The notes under the pieces are model-generated. The model ran no database searches and was not told the DNA's origin. It worked only from the letters and a program-made list of their open reading frames with translations. A program made the position numbers and the translations under genes. A DNA stretch of 64,000 bases from contig CAWEFK010000014.1 in assembly GCA_963808315.1 (NCBI GenBank), positions 1-64,000 of the forward strand. The letters are read 5' to 3'. Below are positions 44,349 to 52,898 of this stretch, in pieces; the first letter of the stretch is position 1, and each line of letters begins with the position of its first letter. The DNA is from Palsa-504 sp963808315 (GTDB taxonomy: Bacteria > Actinomycetota > Actinomycetes > Streptosporangiales > Streptosporangiaceae).

Positions 44349-45578
44349 ATGCGGATCGTCTCTACCGAGCGGCTCTCGGCCGTCCTGGCCGCGTTGCCCG
44401 GCACTCCCCGGGTGGTGGTGGGAGGAAGTTCCGGCACGCCCTGGCGGGCCCTGGCCGTGCTCGACGCGGCCGTCGCGGAGTACAAGCTGTTCGTGATCAA
44501 CGCGCAGCCGGGAATGCCCGACCGGGACGGGGTCACGCTCGAGTCGCCGTTCGTCGGACCGGGCATGCGGGGCCGCGACCGGCTGCGGTACTTCCCCGGC
44601 CGGCTATCCCTGGTCCCGGTCCTGCTGGCCGGGTCGTTGGCCCCCGACGTGGTGCTCGTGCAGACCTCGCCGCCGGCCGGCGGCACGGTATCGCTGGGCA
44701 CCGAGGTGAACGTCCTGCCCGCCGCGATCGAGGCGGCGCGCGCCCGCGGCGGCCTGGTCATCGCGCAGGTTAACCGGCACATGCCCTACACCTACGGGGA
44801 CGCGATCCGGGCGCAGGACGAGTTCGACTACGCCATCGAGGCCGATGCTCCGTTGTCGTCACCGGTGCCGCGGGCGGCCCGGGACACCGACGCGGCCATC
44901 GGCGAGCGGGCGGCCGCGCTCGTCCCGGACGGCGCGACGCTTCAGGTCGGCATCGGCGCGGTGCCCGATGCCGTCCTGGCCGCGTTGTCGGCCCGGCGCG
45001 GGCTGCGCGTCTGGTCGGAGATGTTCAGCGACGGCGTGCTCGCGCTGGACAAGGCCGGCGCCCTGGATGACGGATCCATGATCACCGCCTCCTTCGCGTT
45101 CGGCAGCGCCGAACTATACGACTGGCTGGACCACAATCCGGGTATCCGGATGCTGCGGATCGAGACGACCAACGACCCGGCCCAGATCGCCCGCCGGACC
45201 CAGATGGTCTCGGTCAACACCGCGCTCCAGGTCGACCTGTTCGCCGAGGCGAACGCGAGCTGGGTGCGCGGCGTGATCTACTCCGGCTTCGGCGGGCAGC
45301 CCGATTTCGTCGTCGGCGCGCTGCACTCACCCGGCGGCCTGGCCATCATCGCGCTGCCGTCCTGGCATCCGAAGGCGGACGTATCGACCGTGGTACCCCG
45401 GCTGGCCGGCCCGGTGACATCCTTCCAGCACAGCTTCATCGTCAGCGAGCAGGGCACGGCCGCCATCTGGGGCCACGACGCCAGCGCCCAGGCCGAGCAG
45501 GTCATCACCCAGGCGGCGCACCCGTCGGTACGGGACAGCCTGCGTCAGGCCGGCCGCGACCTCGGCTTCCGCGTCTAA
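44349..45578 (+). CDS. Acetyl-CoA hydrolase/transferase family protein
   Basis: 409 residues from ATG 44349. The CoA-transferase family 1 fold is supported by VVVGGSSGTPWRALAVLDAA near the start, NVLPAAIEAARARGGLVIAQ, VPDGATLQVGIGAVPDAVLA, and the C-terminal HPSVRDSLRQAGRDLGF. The catalytic Glu expected near WSEMFSDGVLALDKAG is visible. Such enzymes move CoA between acetyl-CoA and acids such as butyrate or succinate, or hydrolyse it. It fits the acyl-CoA theme (acs, thiolase, acyl-CoA dehydrogenase) and is coupled to the upstream flavin-type gene. Confidence 0.85.
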   Translation: MRIVSTERLSAVLAALPGTPRVVVGGSSGTPWRALAVLDAAVAEYKLFVINAQPGMPDRDGVTLESPFVGPGMRGRDRLRYFPGRLSLVPVLLAGSLAPDVVLVQTSPPAGGTVSLGTEVNVLPAAIEAARARGGLVIAQVNRHMPYTYGDAIRAQDEFDYAIEADAPLSSPVPRAARDTDAAIGERAAALVPDGATLQVGIGAVPDAVLAALSARRGLRVWSEMFSDGVLALDKAGALDDGSMITASFAFGSAELYDWLDHNPGIRMLRIETTNDPAQIARRTQMVSVNTALQVDLFAEANASWVRGVIYSGFGGQPDFVVGALHSPGGLAIIALPSWHPKADVSTVVPRLAGPVTSFQHSFIVSEQGTAAIWGHDASAQAEQVITQAAHPSVRDSLRQAGRDLGFRV

Positions 45579-47338
45579 CCGCGCGGAACGCGCCATTCCA
45601 GCCGGGTCCCCGGCTTGGCGGCACCCGGATCGGCCGGGCCGAGCCGCAGCTCGCCGCCGAGGTCCTGCGCCCGGGTGGTCAGGTTGCGCAGCCCGCTGCG
45701 CTTGACCTCGGCCGGGATCCCGATCCCGTTGTCGGTGATCAGGACGGTCAGCATTGCGTCCGGATCCACGTCCACGGTCACGTCGACCTCGCTGGCCTGG
45801 GCGTGCCTGGCCGCGTTGGACAACGCCTCGCGCAGCGCGGCGAGCACCTGATCGGCTCGTTCCGGCCGGACCGGCGCGGCCAGCCCCGCGCCCAGCCGCA
45901 GCGACGGGGCGAAGCCGAGCATCGGCGTCATCTCCTCGACCAGCGCGACGATGTCACCGCGCAGGTCCGGGGGGATGGTGGTGTCGCGGGTCTGCAGCGC
46001 GAAGATGGTGGCGCGGATGTCCTTGATGGTGTCGTCCATCGCGTCCACCGCGTTGGTGATCCGGCTCGCCACCTCCGGCCGGGTGATCATCGGCATCGTG
46101 CCCTCCAGCGACATGCCGGTGGCGTACAGCCGCTGGATGACCAGGTCGTGCAGATCGCGGGCGATCCGGTCCCTGTCCTCGTAAAGCGAGAGCCGTTCGG
46201 CTTCGGCTCGGCTGGCCGCGAGTTCGAGCGCGACGCCGGCCTGCGCGGCGAAGGAGGCCGCCACGTCCACCAGAGCCGGGGGGAACGCCGTGGCACCGTG
46301 ACATCGCCCGACGGTGAGCACGCCGCGGACGTTGCCCGGCACGCCGAGCGGGAACAGCACCGCGGGCCCGATGTGGGTCATCGCGCTGCGGGCCGCCTGC
46401 GAGGCCCGCTCGTCGGCGGCGAAGTCCGGGGAGGCCACCTGCTCGCCGGTGGCCAGCACCTGGCCGGACAGCGACTCGCCGATCGGCAGCACCAAGCCGC
46501 GGGTGGCCTCGGCGCCGTCGCCGTCGGCGTAGGTGATCGTCAGCCGGCGTCCGCCGTCGGCGGGCAGCGCCAGCACGACCAGGTCGGCCCCGGACAGCTC
46601 CCGCGCCCGCCGGGTCACGTCGGCCAGCACCTGGGCGGGCGCCGACCCGGACAGCAGCCGGGTGGTGACCTCGGCGCTGGCCTCGATCCAGCGCTGCTGG
46701 CGGCGGGCCGCCTCGTACAGCCGTGCGTTCTCGACCGCGACCGCGGCCGCGGCGCCCAGCGCGACCAGCACCGCCTCGTCGTCCTCGGTGAACTCGCCGC
46801 CGCCCCGCTTGCCGGTCAGGTACAGGTTGCCGAACACCTCGTCCCTGATCCGCACCGGCACCCCGAGGAAGCCGTGCATCGGCGGGTGCCCGTCGGGGAA
46901 CCCGGACGATGCGGGGTGGGCGGTGATGTCGGCCAGCCGCAGCGGCCGGGGATCGTCGATCAGCAGGCCGAGCAGGCCGCGCCCCTCCGGCCAGTGGTGG
47001 ATCCGCTCGATCTCCTGCGAGCTCAGGCCGACCGGGATGAACTCGGCCAGCCGCTTGTCCTCGCCGATGACGCCGAGCGCGCCGTAGGTCGCGTCGACCA
47101 GCCCGACCGCGGTCTGCACGATCCGCCGCAGGGTGGACTCCAGGTCCAAGCCGGAGCCGATGGCCACGACCGCCTCGAGCAGGGCGCGCATCCGGTCCCT
47201 GGTCGTCACCACGGCCTGCAGCCGGGCCTGCAGCTCGGCCAGCAGCTCGTCGAGCTGCAGTTGCGGGAGGAACCCTGGGCGGTTCCCTGCATCCGGTTCC
47301 ACCAGCAGATCCTTCCCAGCGCCAACTCGGCTCAACAC
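45575..47338 (-). CDS. devS: DevS/DosS-like GAF-GAF sensor histidine kinase
   Basis: 587 residues: GAF-A (about 60-200), GAF-B (about 225-370), HisKA_3 dimerisation domain with phosphoacceptor His near 397 (DRIARDLHDLVIQRLYATGM), and HATPase (ALREALSNAARHA; LITDNGIGIP). In GAF-A, GHPPMHGFLGVPVRIRDEVF places a His at about residue 151, matching the proximal heme His149 of mycobacterial DosS. So this is a likely heme-based O2/NO/CO or redox sensor. It should phosphorylate DevR at 43113-43838; two genes lie between them in convergent orientation. Its stop overlaps that of the CoA-transferase gene. Confidence 0.9.
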   Translation of the reverse strand: MLSRVGAGKDLLVEPDAGNRPGFLPQLQLDELLAELQARLQAVVTTRDRMRALLEAVVAIGSGLDLESTLRRIVQTAVGLVDATYGALGVIGEDKRLAEFIPVGLSSQEIERIHHWPEGRGLLGLLIDDPRPLRLADITAHPASSGFPDGHPPMHGFLGVPVRIRDEVFGNLYLTGKRGGGEFTEDDEAVLVALGAAAAVAVENARLYEAARRQQRWIEASAEVTTRLLSGSAPAQVLADVTRRARELSGADLVVLALPADGGRRLTITYADGDGAEATRGLVLPIGESLSGQVLATGEQVASPDFAADERASQAARSAMTHIGPAVLFPLGVPGNVRGVLTVGRCHGATAFPPALVDVAASFAAQAGVALELAASRAEAERLSLYEDRDRIARDLHDLVIQRLYATGMSLEGTMPMITRPEVASRITNAVDAMDDTIKDIRATIFALQTRDTTIPPDLRGDIVALVEEMTPMLGFAPSLRLGAGLAAPVRPERADQVLAALREALSNAARHAQASEVDVTVDVDPDAMLTVLITDNGIGIPAEVKRSGLRNLTTRAQDLGGELRLGPADPGAAKPGTRLEWRVPRG

Positions 47339-47395
47339 TACAGGCCGACGCGGCCGGCGAGGAAGGTGCCCGGCTCGGAAAACCCCTTGTGATGA

Positions 47396-47409
47396 GGCCC
47401 GAACGGCCC
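47396..47409 (-). promoter_or_regulatory. Weak DosR-box-like site upstream of devS
   Basis: The minus strand reads GGGCCGTTCGGGCC, which keeps the GGGnC-N4 start but is shifted at the second arm. It lies 57 bp before the devS ATG, the same distance as the Acg and CBS boxes. Low certainty. Confidence 0.3.
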
Positions 47410-47452
47410 GTGGTCCCAGCCCTGCATCAGCCGTATCAGTAGGTGGGGCCGA

Positions 47453-47537
47453 CCCCGCGCCAGCCGGTCCCGGCCCGCCGTATCAGCCGGCCGCACCGGC
47501 CCCGCGCCAGCCGGCCCCTGCCCGCCGGATCAGCCGG
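47453..47537. repeat. Two 38-bp direct repeats, 47-bp period
   Basis: The 38 bp at 47453-47490 recur at 47500-47537 with a few mismatches. They lie between the stop of the KimA-like gene (47550) and devS, in a 211-bp gap. No gene is encoded; shorter partial copies (ATCAGCCG) extend towards 47425. Confidence 0.6.
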
Positions 47538-47549
47538 GGCGCCGGGGCG

Positions 47550-49919
47550 TCACCGTAGCAGCTCGTAGCCCGGGTTGATCATCGTCGGCCGGCGGTCGTC
47601 GCCGGTGCCGACCATGCCGTGCAGCCGGATCCGGCAGCCCGGCTCCAGGCCGGCGATCTGCGTGCGGCCGTAGAACAGCGCGGTCATGTCACCGGTGGAG
47701 TCGGCGATCTCGCACGCCAGCACGCTGGTGCCGGGGACCGGCCGGACCTCCGCCGCGTGCAGGCGGCCCTGCACGGTGGCCTGGCCTTGCGGCCGCAGCG
47801 ATCCGATCGGGTCGGTGCCCGGCGGCGGGGCCGGCCACTCGTAGTCATGCAGGCCGCCCTCGTGCCCGGCCCGGACCCGCTTGGCGTGGATGACCTCGAC
47901 CTTGTGCTGCACGTCGAACGGGATGATGGTGGCGGCCGCACCCGGGACGTGGCTGACCACCCGGGCGATCCGGTCGGCGGTGTGGTCGTGCAGCAGCCGG
48001 GCGGCCAGCGGCGGGTAGCTGCGGCGGGGCAGCACGATGGTCACCTGCGTGCCTGGCGCGGCCGCCTCGGCGGCGGCCAGCCGGGCCGCGGCGTGGGCCA
48101 GCCGCCGGTCCGGGCAGTCGGCCAGCTCGAGCGCGGTGCCCGTTCCTGCCTCCAGCCATTGCCGCCTGAGCTTGTCCGCCCGGGCGCTGTCCAGGCTGAA
48201 GTGCACCGCGCGCAGGACCTGGGGCCGCAGGCTCTTGGCGTATCTGAGCCCGGCGACGGTGGCCAGGTCGTAGCTGTCCACCAGCAGCAGCACGACGCGG
48301 CGGGAGTAGTTGCGCGGCTGCGGCCGCAGCTCGGGGTGGCCGGGTGAGTCCAGGATGGCGGCTTCGTGCCGGTACTGCCGGTTGAGCCGGATGAGCGCGT
48401 ACACCAGGACCGGGAACAAGATCACGACCAGCCACGCGCCCTCGGTGAACTTCACCACCGCGAACAGCAGCACGACCAGCGCCGTGTAGATCCCGCCCGC
48501 AGTGTTGATGACCAGCCGCCGCCGCCAGCCCCGCTCCCGGGTCCGCCGGTGGTACCTGGCCATGCCGAACCCGGCCATGGCGAACCCGGTGAACACGCCG
48601 ATCGCGTAGAACGGGATCAGCGCGTCCACGGTGGCGCCCGCCACCAGCATCAGCGATAGCGACAGCACGGCCAGCAGGATGATCCCGTTGGAGAACACCA
48701 GCCGGTGGCCGCGCCGGGTCAGCCAGCGGGGCAGGAACGAGTCCTCGGCGACGAAGCTGGCCAGGAACGGGAACCCGGTGAAGCTGGTGTTGCCGCCGGT
48801 AAACAAGATCGCGGCGGTGGCGGCCTGCAGGACGAGGAACATGACCTGCCCGGCCGCCGACGTCCCGAAGACCTGCCGGGCTTCCTGCGCGATCACGGTC
48901 GGGAACCCGGCGGTGTAGGGGGTGGCGTGGGTGACGTGCGCGAGCCAGGAGATCCCCGCGATCAGCACCGCGACGATCGAACCCTGCATGGCCAGGATCT
49001 GCCGGGCGTTGCGCCCTTCCGGCGGCCGCAGCGCGCTGACCGCGTTCGACACCGCCTCGATCCCGGTCAGCGACGAGCCGCCGTTGGCGAAGGCCCGGGC
49101 CATGATGTACAGGGCGCCAAAGGCGATCAGCCCCGTATGCGATCCGATGCCGACCGTGCCGGTGCCGGTCACCACGTGGTGCAGGCCGCCGGTCAGCTCA
49201 CGCGTCACCCCGGTAACGATCATCGCCAGGACCGAGCCGGCGAACAGGTACGTCGGGAGCGCGAAGATCCGGCCGGCCTCACGCAGCCCGCGCAGGTTGG
49301 CCAGGCACATGAGCAGGATCGCGACCACGGAGATGACTAGCAAGATCTTGGGCCCGATGACCGGGATCCGGGACAGCGCCGGGAACGCGGATACGATCGC
49401 CGCGCTGCCCGCGGCGGTCTGCACCGCGACCGTGACCACGTAGTCGATCAGCAGCGCGACCGCGGCCACCTGGGCCACCCGCGGGCCGAAGTTCTCCCGC
49501 GCCACCACGTACGAGCCGCCCGCCCGGGTGTAGACCGAGACGACCTCCCGGTAGGACAGCACCACCAGGACCACGCCGAACAGGACCAGCAGCGTCATCG
49601 GCAGCACCAGCGTGAACGCGGCCATGCCGAAGAACGGGAGCAGCGCGTAGAGGATCTCCTCGGTGCCGTACGCCGCCGAGGAGAGCCCGTCGCAGGACAG
49701 CACACCCAGCGCCAGCGGCTTGGACAGCCGCTCGTTCTTCAGCTGTTCGGTCACCAGCGGCGCGCCGAGCACGTGGCGCTTGACCGAGTACCAGAACCCG
49801 TCCGGCAGCTCGGCCAGCCGGTGCAGGACCGGTCCGGGCGTGGGCGGCAGCACCGGCTCGGCCGTGGGCGGCAGCTCCGGCTCGGCCGCCTGGCGGTGCG
49901 CAACTGCCACCATTGTCAT
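47550..49919 (-). CDS. KimA-like APC-superfamily K+ transporter with C-terminal OB-fold
   Basis: 789 residues. The core resembles Bacillus KimA (YdaO), a c-di-AMP-regulated K+/H+ symporter: WYSVKRHVLGAPL, then RLSKPLALGVLSCDGLSSAA with YGTEEIL, GGSYVVARENFG, and SSLTGIEAVSNAV. Twelve or so membrane helices end near residue 510. A USP-like cytoplasmic domain follows (RRVVLLLVDSYDLATVAGLR, YAKSLRPQVLRAVHFSLD). A further tail (ATVQGRLHAAEVRPVPGTSV to RIRLHGMVG) reads as an OB-fold, which is not part of KimA. Substrate as K+ is by homology. Divergent from the CBS-BON gene, with a DosR-like box between. Confidence 0.8.
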   Translation of the reverse strand: MTMVAVAHRQAAEPELPPTAEPVLPPTPGPVLHRLAELPDGFWYSVKRHVLGAPLVTEQLKNERLSKPLALGVLSCDGLSSAAYGTEEILYALLPFFGMAAFTLVLPMTLLVLFGVVLVVLSYREVVSVYTRAGGSYVVARENFGPRVAQVAAVALLIDYVVTVAVQTAAGSAAIVSAFPALSRIPVIGPKILLVISVVAILLMCLANLRGLREAGRIFALPTYLFAGSVLAMIVTGVTRELTGGLHHVVTGTGTVGIGSHTGLIAFGALYIMARAFANGGSSLTGIEAVSNAVSALRPPEGRNARQILAMQGSIVAVLIAGISWLAHVTHATPYTAGFPTVIAQEARQVFGTSAAGQVMFLVLQAATAAILFTGGNTSFTGFPFLASFVAEDSFLPRWLTRRGHRLVFSNGIILLAVLSLSLMLVAGATVDALIPFYAIGVFTGFAMAGFGMARYHRRTRERGWRRRLVINTAGGIYTALVVLLFAVVKFTEGAWLVVILFPVLVYALIRLNRQYRHEAAILDSPGHPELRPQPRNYSRRVVLLLVDSYDLATVAGLRYAKSLRPQVLRAVHFSLDSARADKLRRQWLEAGTGTALELADCPDRRLAHAAARLAAAEAAAPGTQVTIVLPRRSYPPLAARLLHDHTADRIARVVSHVPGAAATIIPFDVQHKVEVIHAKRVRAGHEGGLHDYEWPAPPPGTDPIGSLRPQGQATVQGRLHAAEVRPVPGTSVLACEIADSTGDMTALFYGRTQIAGLEPGCRIRLHGMVGTGDDRRPTMINPGYELLR

Positions 49920-49998
49920 CTCCTCATCGCCGCGCGGGATGACTCAAGCCAACCGCGGCGCCCCGCCGCCGGGCAGAGTCAAAAAGGGTCCAAGGCAC

Positions 49999-50012
49999 GG
50001 GACCTTTGGCAC
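49999..50012 (+). promoter_or_regulatory. DosR-box-like site between kimA-like and CBS genes
   Basis: GGGACCTTTGGCAC differs from the best site of the window (GGGACCTTTGGCCC) at one position. It lies 58 bp before the CBS gene ATG, the same geometry as at the Acg gene, and about 80 bp from the KimA-like start. Confidence 0.6.
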
Positions 50013-50070
50013 GTGGTGAAGTGAGCTACGTCTCTTCCGGGCCGGAGCGCGCCCCGGCGATGCTGAGGCC

Positions 50071-50814
50071 ATGACGCACGCATACGTGGAAGACGTGATG
50101 ACCGCCGATGTCGTGGCGGTCCGGACCAACGTGTCCTACCGGGACCTGGCCGCCAGCCTCCGGACGCACCGGGTCAGCGGCTTTCCCGTGGTCGACGACG
50201 AAGGCAAGGTCGTCGGCGTGGTGGCCGAATCGGACCTGCTGGCCGTCGGCACCCGCATCCCCGGCTCCGCCGGGCCCCACGAACATCCTGCTCTTCCTTT
50301 TCATCTTCCTCTTCACCACCACCACCACCAGCAACAACAGCAGCAGCGGGGGCGCCAGCAGGAGCAGCCGCCGGCCGCCGTGCCGACCGCCGCGGACCTG
50401 ATGACCCATCCGGCCGTGACGATCCGTCCGGACGAGCCCGTCCGCCGGGCCGCCGAGCTGATGTCCGCCCGCAAGCTCAGGCGGCTGCCTGTCGTGGACC
50501 GCGCCGGGCGCCTGGTCGGCATCCTCAGCCGGGCCGACGTGCTCAGCGTCTTCGCCCGGCCCGACGAACAGATCCGCCGCGAGATCACCCAGGACGTGTT
50601 CATGGACGGGTACTTCCTGGACCCGGCCCCGTTTACGGTGACCGTCGAGGACGGGATCGTCACCCTGGCCGGCCACCTGGGCAGCGCCATCCTCGGCCGC
50701 AACCTCGTCGACGCGGTCTCCCAGCTCGAGGGCGTGGTCACCGTCCGCGACCGCTTCACCTACCCGCTCCCCGCCTCGCTCACCGAGCTGGGCTCACCAA
50801 GCCAGGCCCACTAA
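50071..50814 (+). CDS. Two-CBS-domain plus BON-domain protein
   Basis: 247 residues. CBS1 begins YVEDVMTADVVAVRTNVSYR and contains GFPVVDDEGKVVGVVAESDL; CBS2 begins TAADLMTHPAVTIRPDEPVR with LPVVDRAGRLVGILSRADVL. A BON domain follows (FTVTVEDGIVTLAGHLGSAI). CBS pairs bind adenine nucleotides and BON may bind membrane or ligand, a combination frequent in actinobacterial stress clusters. Between the CBS domains lies an unusual His- and Gln-rich linker with runs of five His and six Gln (about 50315-50340). The universal stress gene follows after 25 bp, probably in one operon. Confidence 0.85.
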   Translation: MTHAYVEDVMTADVVAVRTNVSYRDLAASLRTHRVSGFPVVDDEGKVVGVVAESDLLAVGTRIPGSAGPHEHPALPFHLPLHHHHHQQQQQQRGRQQEQPPAAVPTAADLMTHPAVTIRPDEPVRRAAELMSARKLRRLPVVDRAGRLVGILSRADVLSVFARPDEQIRREITQDVFMDGYFLDPAPFTVTVEDGIVTLAGHLGSAILGRNLVDAVSQLEGVVTVRDRFTYPLPASLTELGSPSQAH

Positions 50815-50839
50815 GCCGGGCCAACGAAGGAGGCCAGCC

Positions 50840-51715
50840 ATGGCCGTATTGCCCGTCGTGGCCGCTACCGACGGCTCTGAAGAATCCATCCGGGCGGTCG
50901 AATGGGCGGCCCGCGAGGCCGCCCTGCGCGACGCCCCGCTGCGGATCGTGTCCGCGGTCGGGCTGCTGCCGCGGATGATCGGACGCCCCGGCGGCGCTGG
51001 CTTCGACACCGTGGCCACCGCCATCACCAAGGACCGGGACCGGGCCCTGGCCGCGGCGGCCACCCGGGCCACCCAGCTGGCCCTGGACCTGCTTATCGAC
51101 ACAGACCGGCTGCCCGGGGCACCCGCCCAGGCCGTGACGCAGAGCGGTTCGGGTGCGCAGCTGCTTGTCGTCGGTTCCCGCGGGACCGGCGCGTTCACCG
51201 CGATGGTGCTCGGGTCGGTCAGCCGCTACGCGGCCACCCACGCGCCCTGCCCGGTCGTGGTGGTCCGCGACGTGCCCGCGGTCCCGCACCGCCAGGTCGT
51301 CGTCGGCCTCGGTGACCTGGACCACTGCGCCGACGCCCTCGCGTTCGCGTTCGAGGAGGCCAGCCTGCGCGAGGCCACCCTGGTCGCCGTCCACGCCTGG
51401 CACGCACCGCAGTCGGAGGTCTCCCGGGCCGGCCAGTGGTTCACCGCCCCCGGCGTGCTCGCCGTCGAAGCCGAAGCCGGCCGCGAGCTGGCCGAGCTGC
51501 TTGCCCCCTGGCGCGCGAAGTACCCAGACGTCCCGGTTAGCCCGGACGTCGTGCCCGGTCACCCAGGCCGTGCCCTGGCCGGCCTGTCCGCCCGCGCCGA
51601 CCTGGTCATCATCGGCAGGCACGCCCGCCACTCCGGCCTGGCCGGACCGGGCACGGTCACGCACGCCGTGCTGAACCACGCGCACGGCACCGTGGTCACG
51701 GTTCCCTCGTCCTGA
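50840..51715 (+). CDS. Universal stress protein, tandem UspA domains
   Basis: 291 residues, ATG after GAAGGAGG. Domain 1 (PVVAATDGSEESIRAVEWAA) has an intact ATP motif, GSRGTGAFTAMVLGS. Domain 2 (RQVVVGLGDLDHCADALAFA) ends with IIGRHARHSGLAGPGTVTHA, in which the G-2x-G-9x-G pattern is degraded, so it may not bind ATP. This layout matches mycobacterial DosR-regulon USPs such as Rv2623. Located in one operon with the CBS-BON gene behind the box at 49999-50012. Confidence 0.9.
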   Translation: MAVLPVVAATDGSEESIRAVEWAAREAALRDAPLRIVSAVGLLPRMIGRPGGAGFDTVATAITKDRDRALAAAATRATQLALDLLIDTDRLPGAPAQAVTQSGSGAQLLVVGSRGTGAFTAMVLGSVSRYAATHAPCPVVVVRDVPAVPHRQVVVGLGDLDHCADALAFAFEEASLREATLVAVHAWHAPQSEVSRAGQWFTAPGVLAVEAEAGRELAELLAPWRAKYPDVPVSPDVVPGHPGRALAGLSARADLVIIGRHARHSGLAGPGTVTHAVLNHAHGTVVTVPSS

Positions 51716-51751
51716 GCATCCCGCTGACGCCGGGCGCGCCGCCGCGCGGCG

Positions 51752-52277
51752 TCAGCGGGCGATCACCATCCCGGCGAGCAGGGCTGCGGACTTTATGGGG
51801 AACCGTCCAGGCCGGCCACGACCGGACCCGGAGACTGGTTGACCGGCCGGCACTGGCCCGGACGACCACCACCCGCCTGTTCGCGTGCCCGGCCACCTGC
51901 CAGCCGACCGAGCCGAGCGGCAGGTGCGGCAGTTCGCAGCTGCCGCGGGCGCCGACCACGACCAGCTCGGCGGTGCGGCTGCGCTCGCATAGCACCTCAG
52001 CGGCCAGCCCGTCGACCAGCGCCGGGCGCACCCGGCCTGGTCCCAGCGCCGACTCGGCGTAGAACAGCCCGCGATCCAGGATCTCGTGGCCGTATCGCCT
52101 CATCAGGTCGTAGACGGGAGAATCGGCGGGCAGCGCGATCTGGCCCGGCGCCCAGGCCAGGCACACCGTCAGCGTCGTGTCTCGGGCCCTGGCTTCCCCT
52201 AGCCGCCCAGCGCAGGGCCTATCGCTGCCCGGTGACCCGTCTTAGCCAGCCACGATCCCATAGTTGCTTCCGGTCAT
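51752..52277 (-). pseudogene. Universal stress protein pseudogene
   Basis: Starts well (GAGGAGG then ATG at 52277, MTGSNYGIVAG) but an in-frame TAA replaces the residue before the DGSPGS motif. Two single-base indels then occur (G run near 52214 and near 52200) before the frame settles into RDTTLTVCLAWAPGQIALPA and VVVGARGSCELPHLPLGSVG, the C-terminal half of a USP domain. A second domain begins (VVAGLDGSP) but collapses within 15 residues into a stop at 51752. Nonsense, indels and truncation together indicate a dead gene. Confidence 0.7.
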
Positions 52278-52702
52278 GATGACCTCCTCGTCGGCCGGCC
52301 GATGGCTCACGCCCGCCCCTCGCGGCCAACCTCGTCCCGGCCGTCCGGCCGGAGCAGGGGCGAAGGTCCCGCGCTGGGTCACGCCGAGCCGCCCGCGCTG
52401 GGCGGGGACGCGAACGCGACGTGAGAAGGTACTCGATGTGCCGTTGCACCCCTTCTTAGGGATGCGATGGCACTTCGACTTCCTAGCGTGGGGTAGCCGG
52501 CGGGGCCGCCGGGGCGGGTGCAGCGGGTGGGACGCCAGGGATCGCGCCCGGGTTAACGGCACCTGCCCGTGCACCGGATCAGCCACGGGAATCGGCTCTG
52601 AGCGGGGGCGCAACGGGGCGGCGGGTGCGGGGATGGGAAGGTGACGGCGTGCAATGGCGAGGCTGCTCTACCGGCAGCGGAATGCCGGCCCGGGCCGATG
52701 GG
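52278..52702. other. Intergenic stretch between the USP pseudogene and a small membrane-protein gene
   Basis: About 425 bp. Frames such as 52264-52644 are shadows without family resemblance. No DosR-like box is visible. The stretch contains only the Shine-Dalgarno of the USP pseudogene. Confidence 0.4.
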
Positions 52703-52873
52703 CTACCTGGCTTGCCGTCTGCCGGGGCGCCGCATGCGCAGGGCACCGAGGAGAAGGGCACCGAGGAAAACGACGATGCCGATGATCAGCAGGTACAGCA
52801 GTCCCTTCGCTACCACGCCCACGATGCCCAGCACGATCGCCACGATTATCAGTAGCAGGACGAGGGCAATCAT
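52703..52873 (-). CDS. 56-aa hydrophobic membrane protein
   Basis: Short gene with AGAGGATC before the ATG at 52873. Two membrane segments, MIALVLLLIIVAIVLGIVGV and LLYLLIIGIVVFLGALLLGA, are separated by VVAKG, and an Arg-rich tail (RMRRPGRRQAR) follows. Proteins of this kind are common in actinobacterial stress clusters and their role is unknown. It follows the PRC-barrel gene by 25 bp on the same strand. Confidence 0.65.
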   Translation of the reverse strand: MIALVLLLIIVAIVLGIVGVVAKGLLYLLIIGIVVFLGALLLGALRMRRPGRRQAR

Positions 52874-52898
52874 CTGATCCTCTGCTCGGTCGGGCGGC

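Noticed and set aside
45803..47392. 529-codon plus-strand frame
   Set aside because: Shadow of the DevS kinase gene, Gly/Arg/Gln-rich with no domain.
49920..50070. ydaO-type c-di-AMP riboswitch before the KimA-like gene
   Set aside because: The leader is too short and I cannot find the conserved helices.
52170..52215. GGGCCCTGG and GGGCCTATCGCTGCCC as DosR-like boxes
   Set aside because: Arm spacing does not fit the 14-bp motif and the sites lie inside the USP pseudogene.
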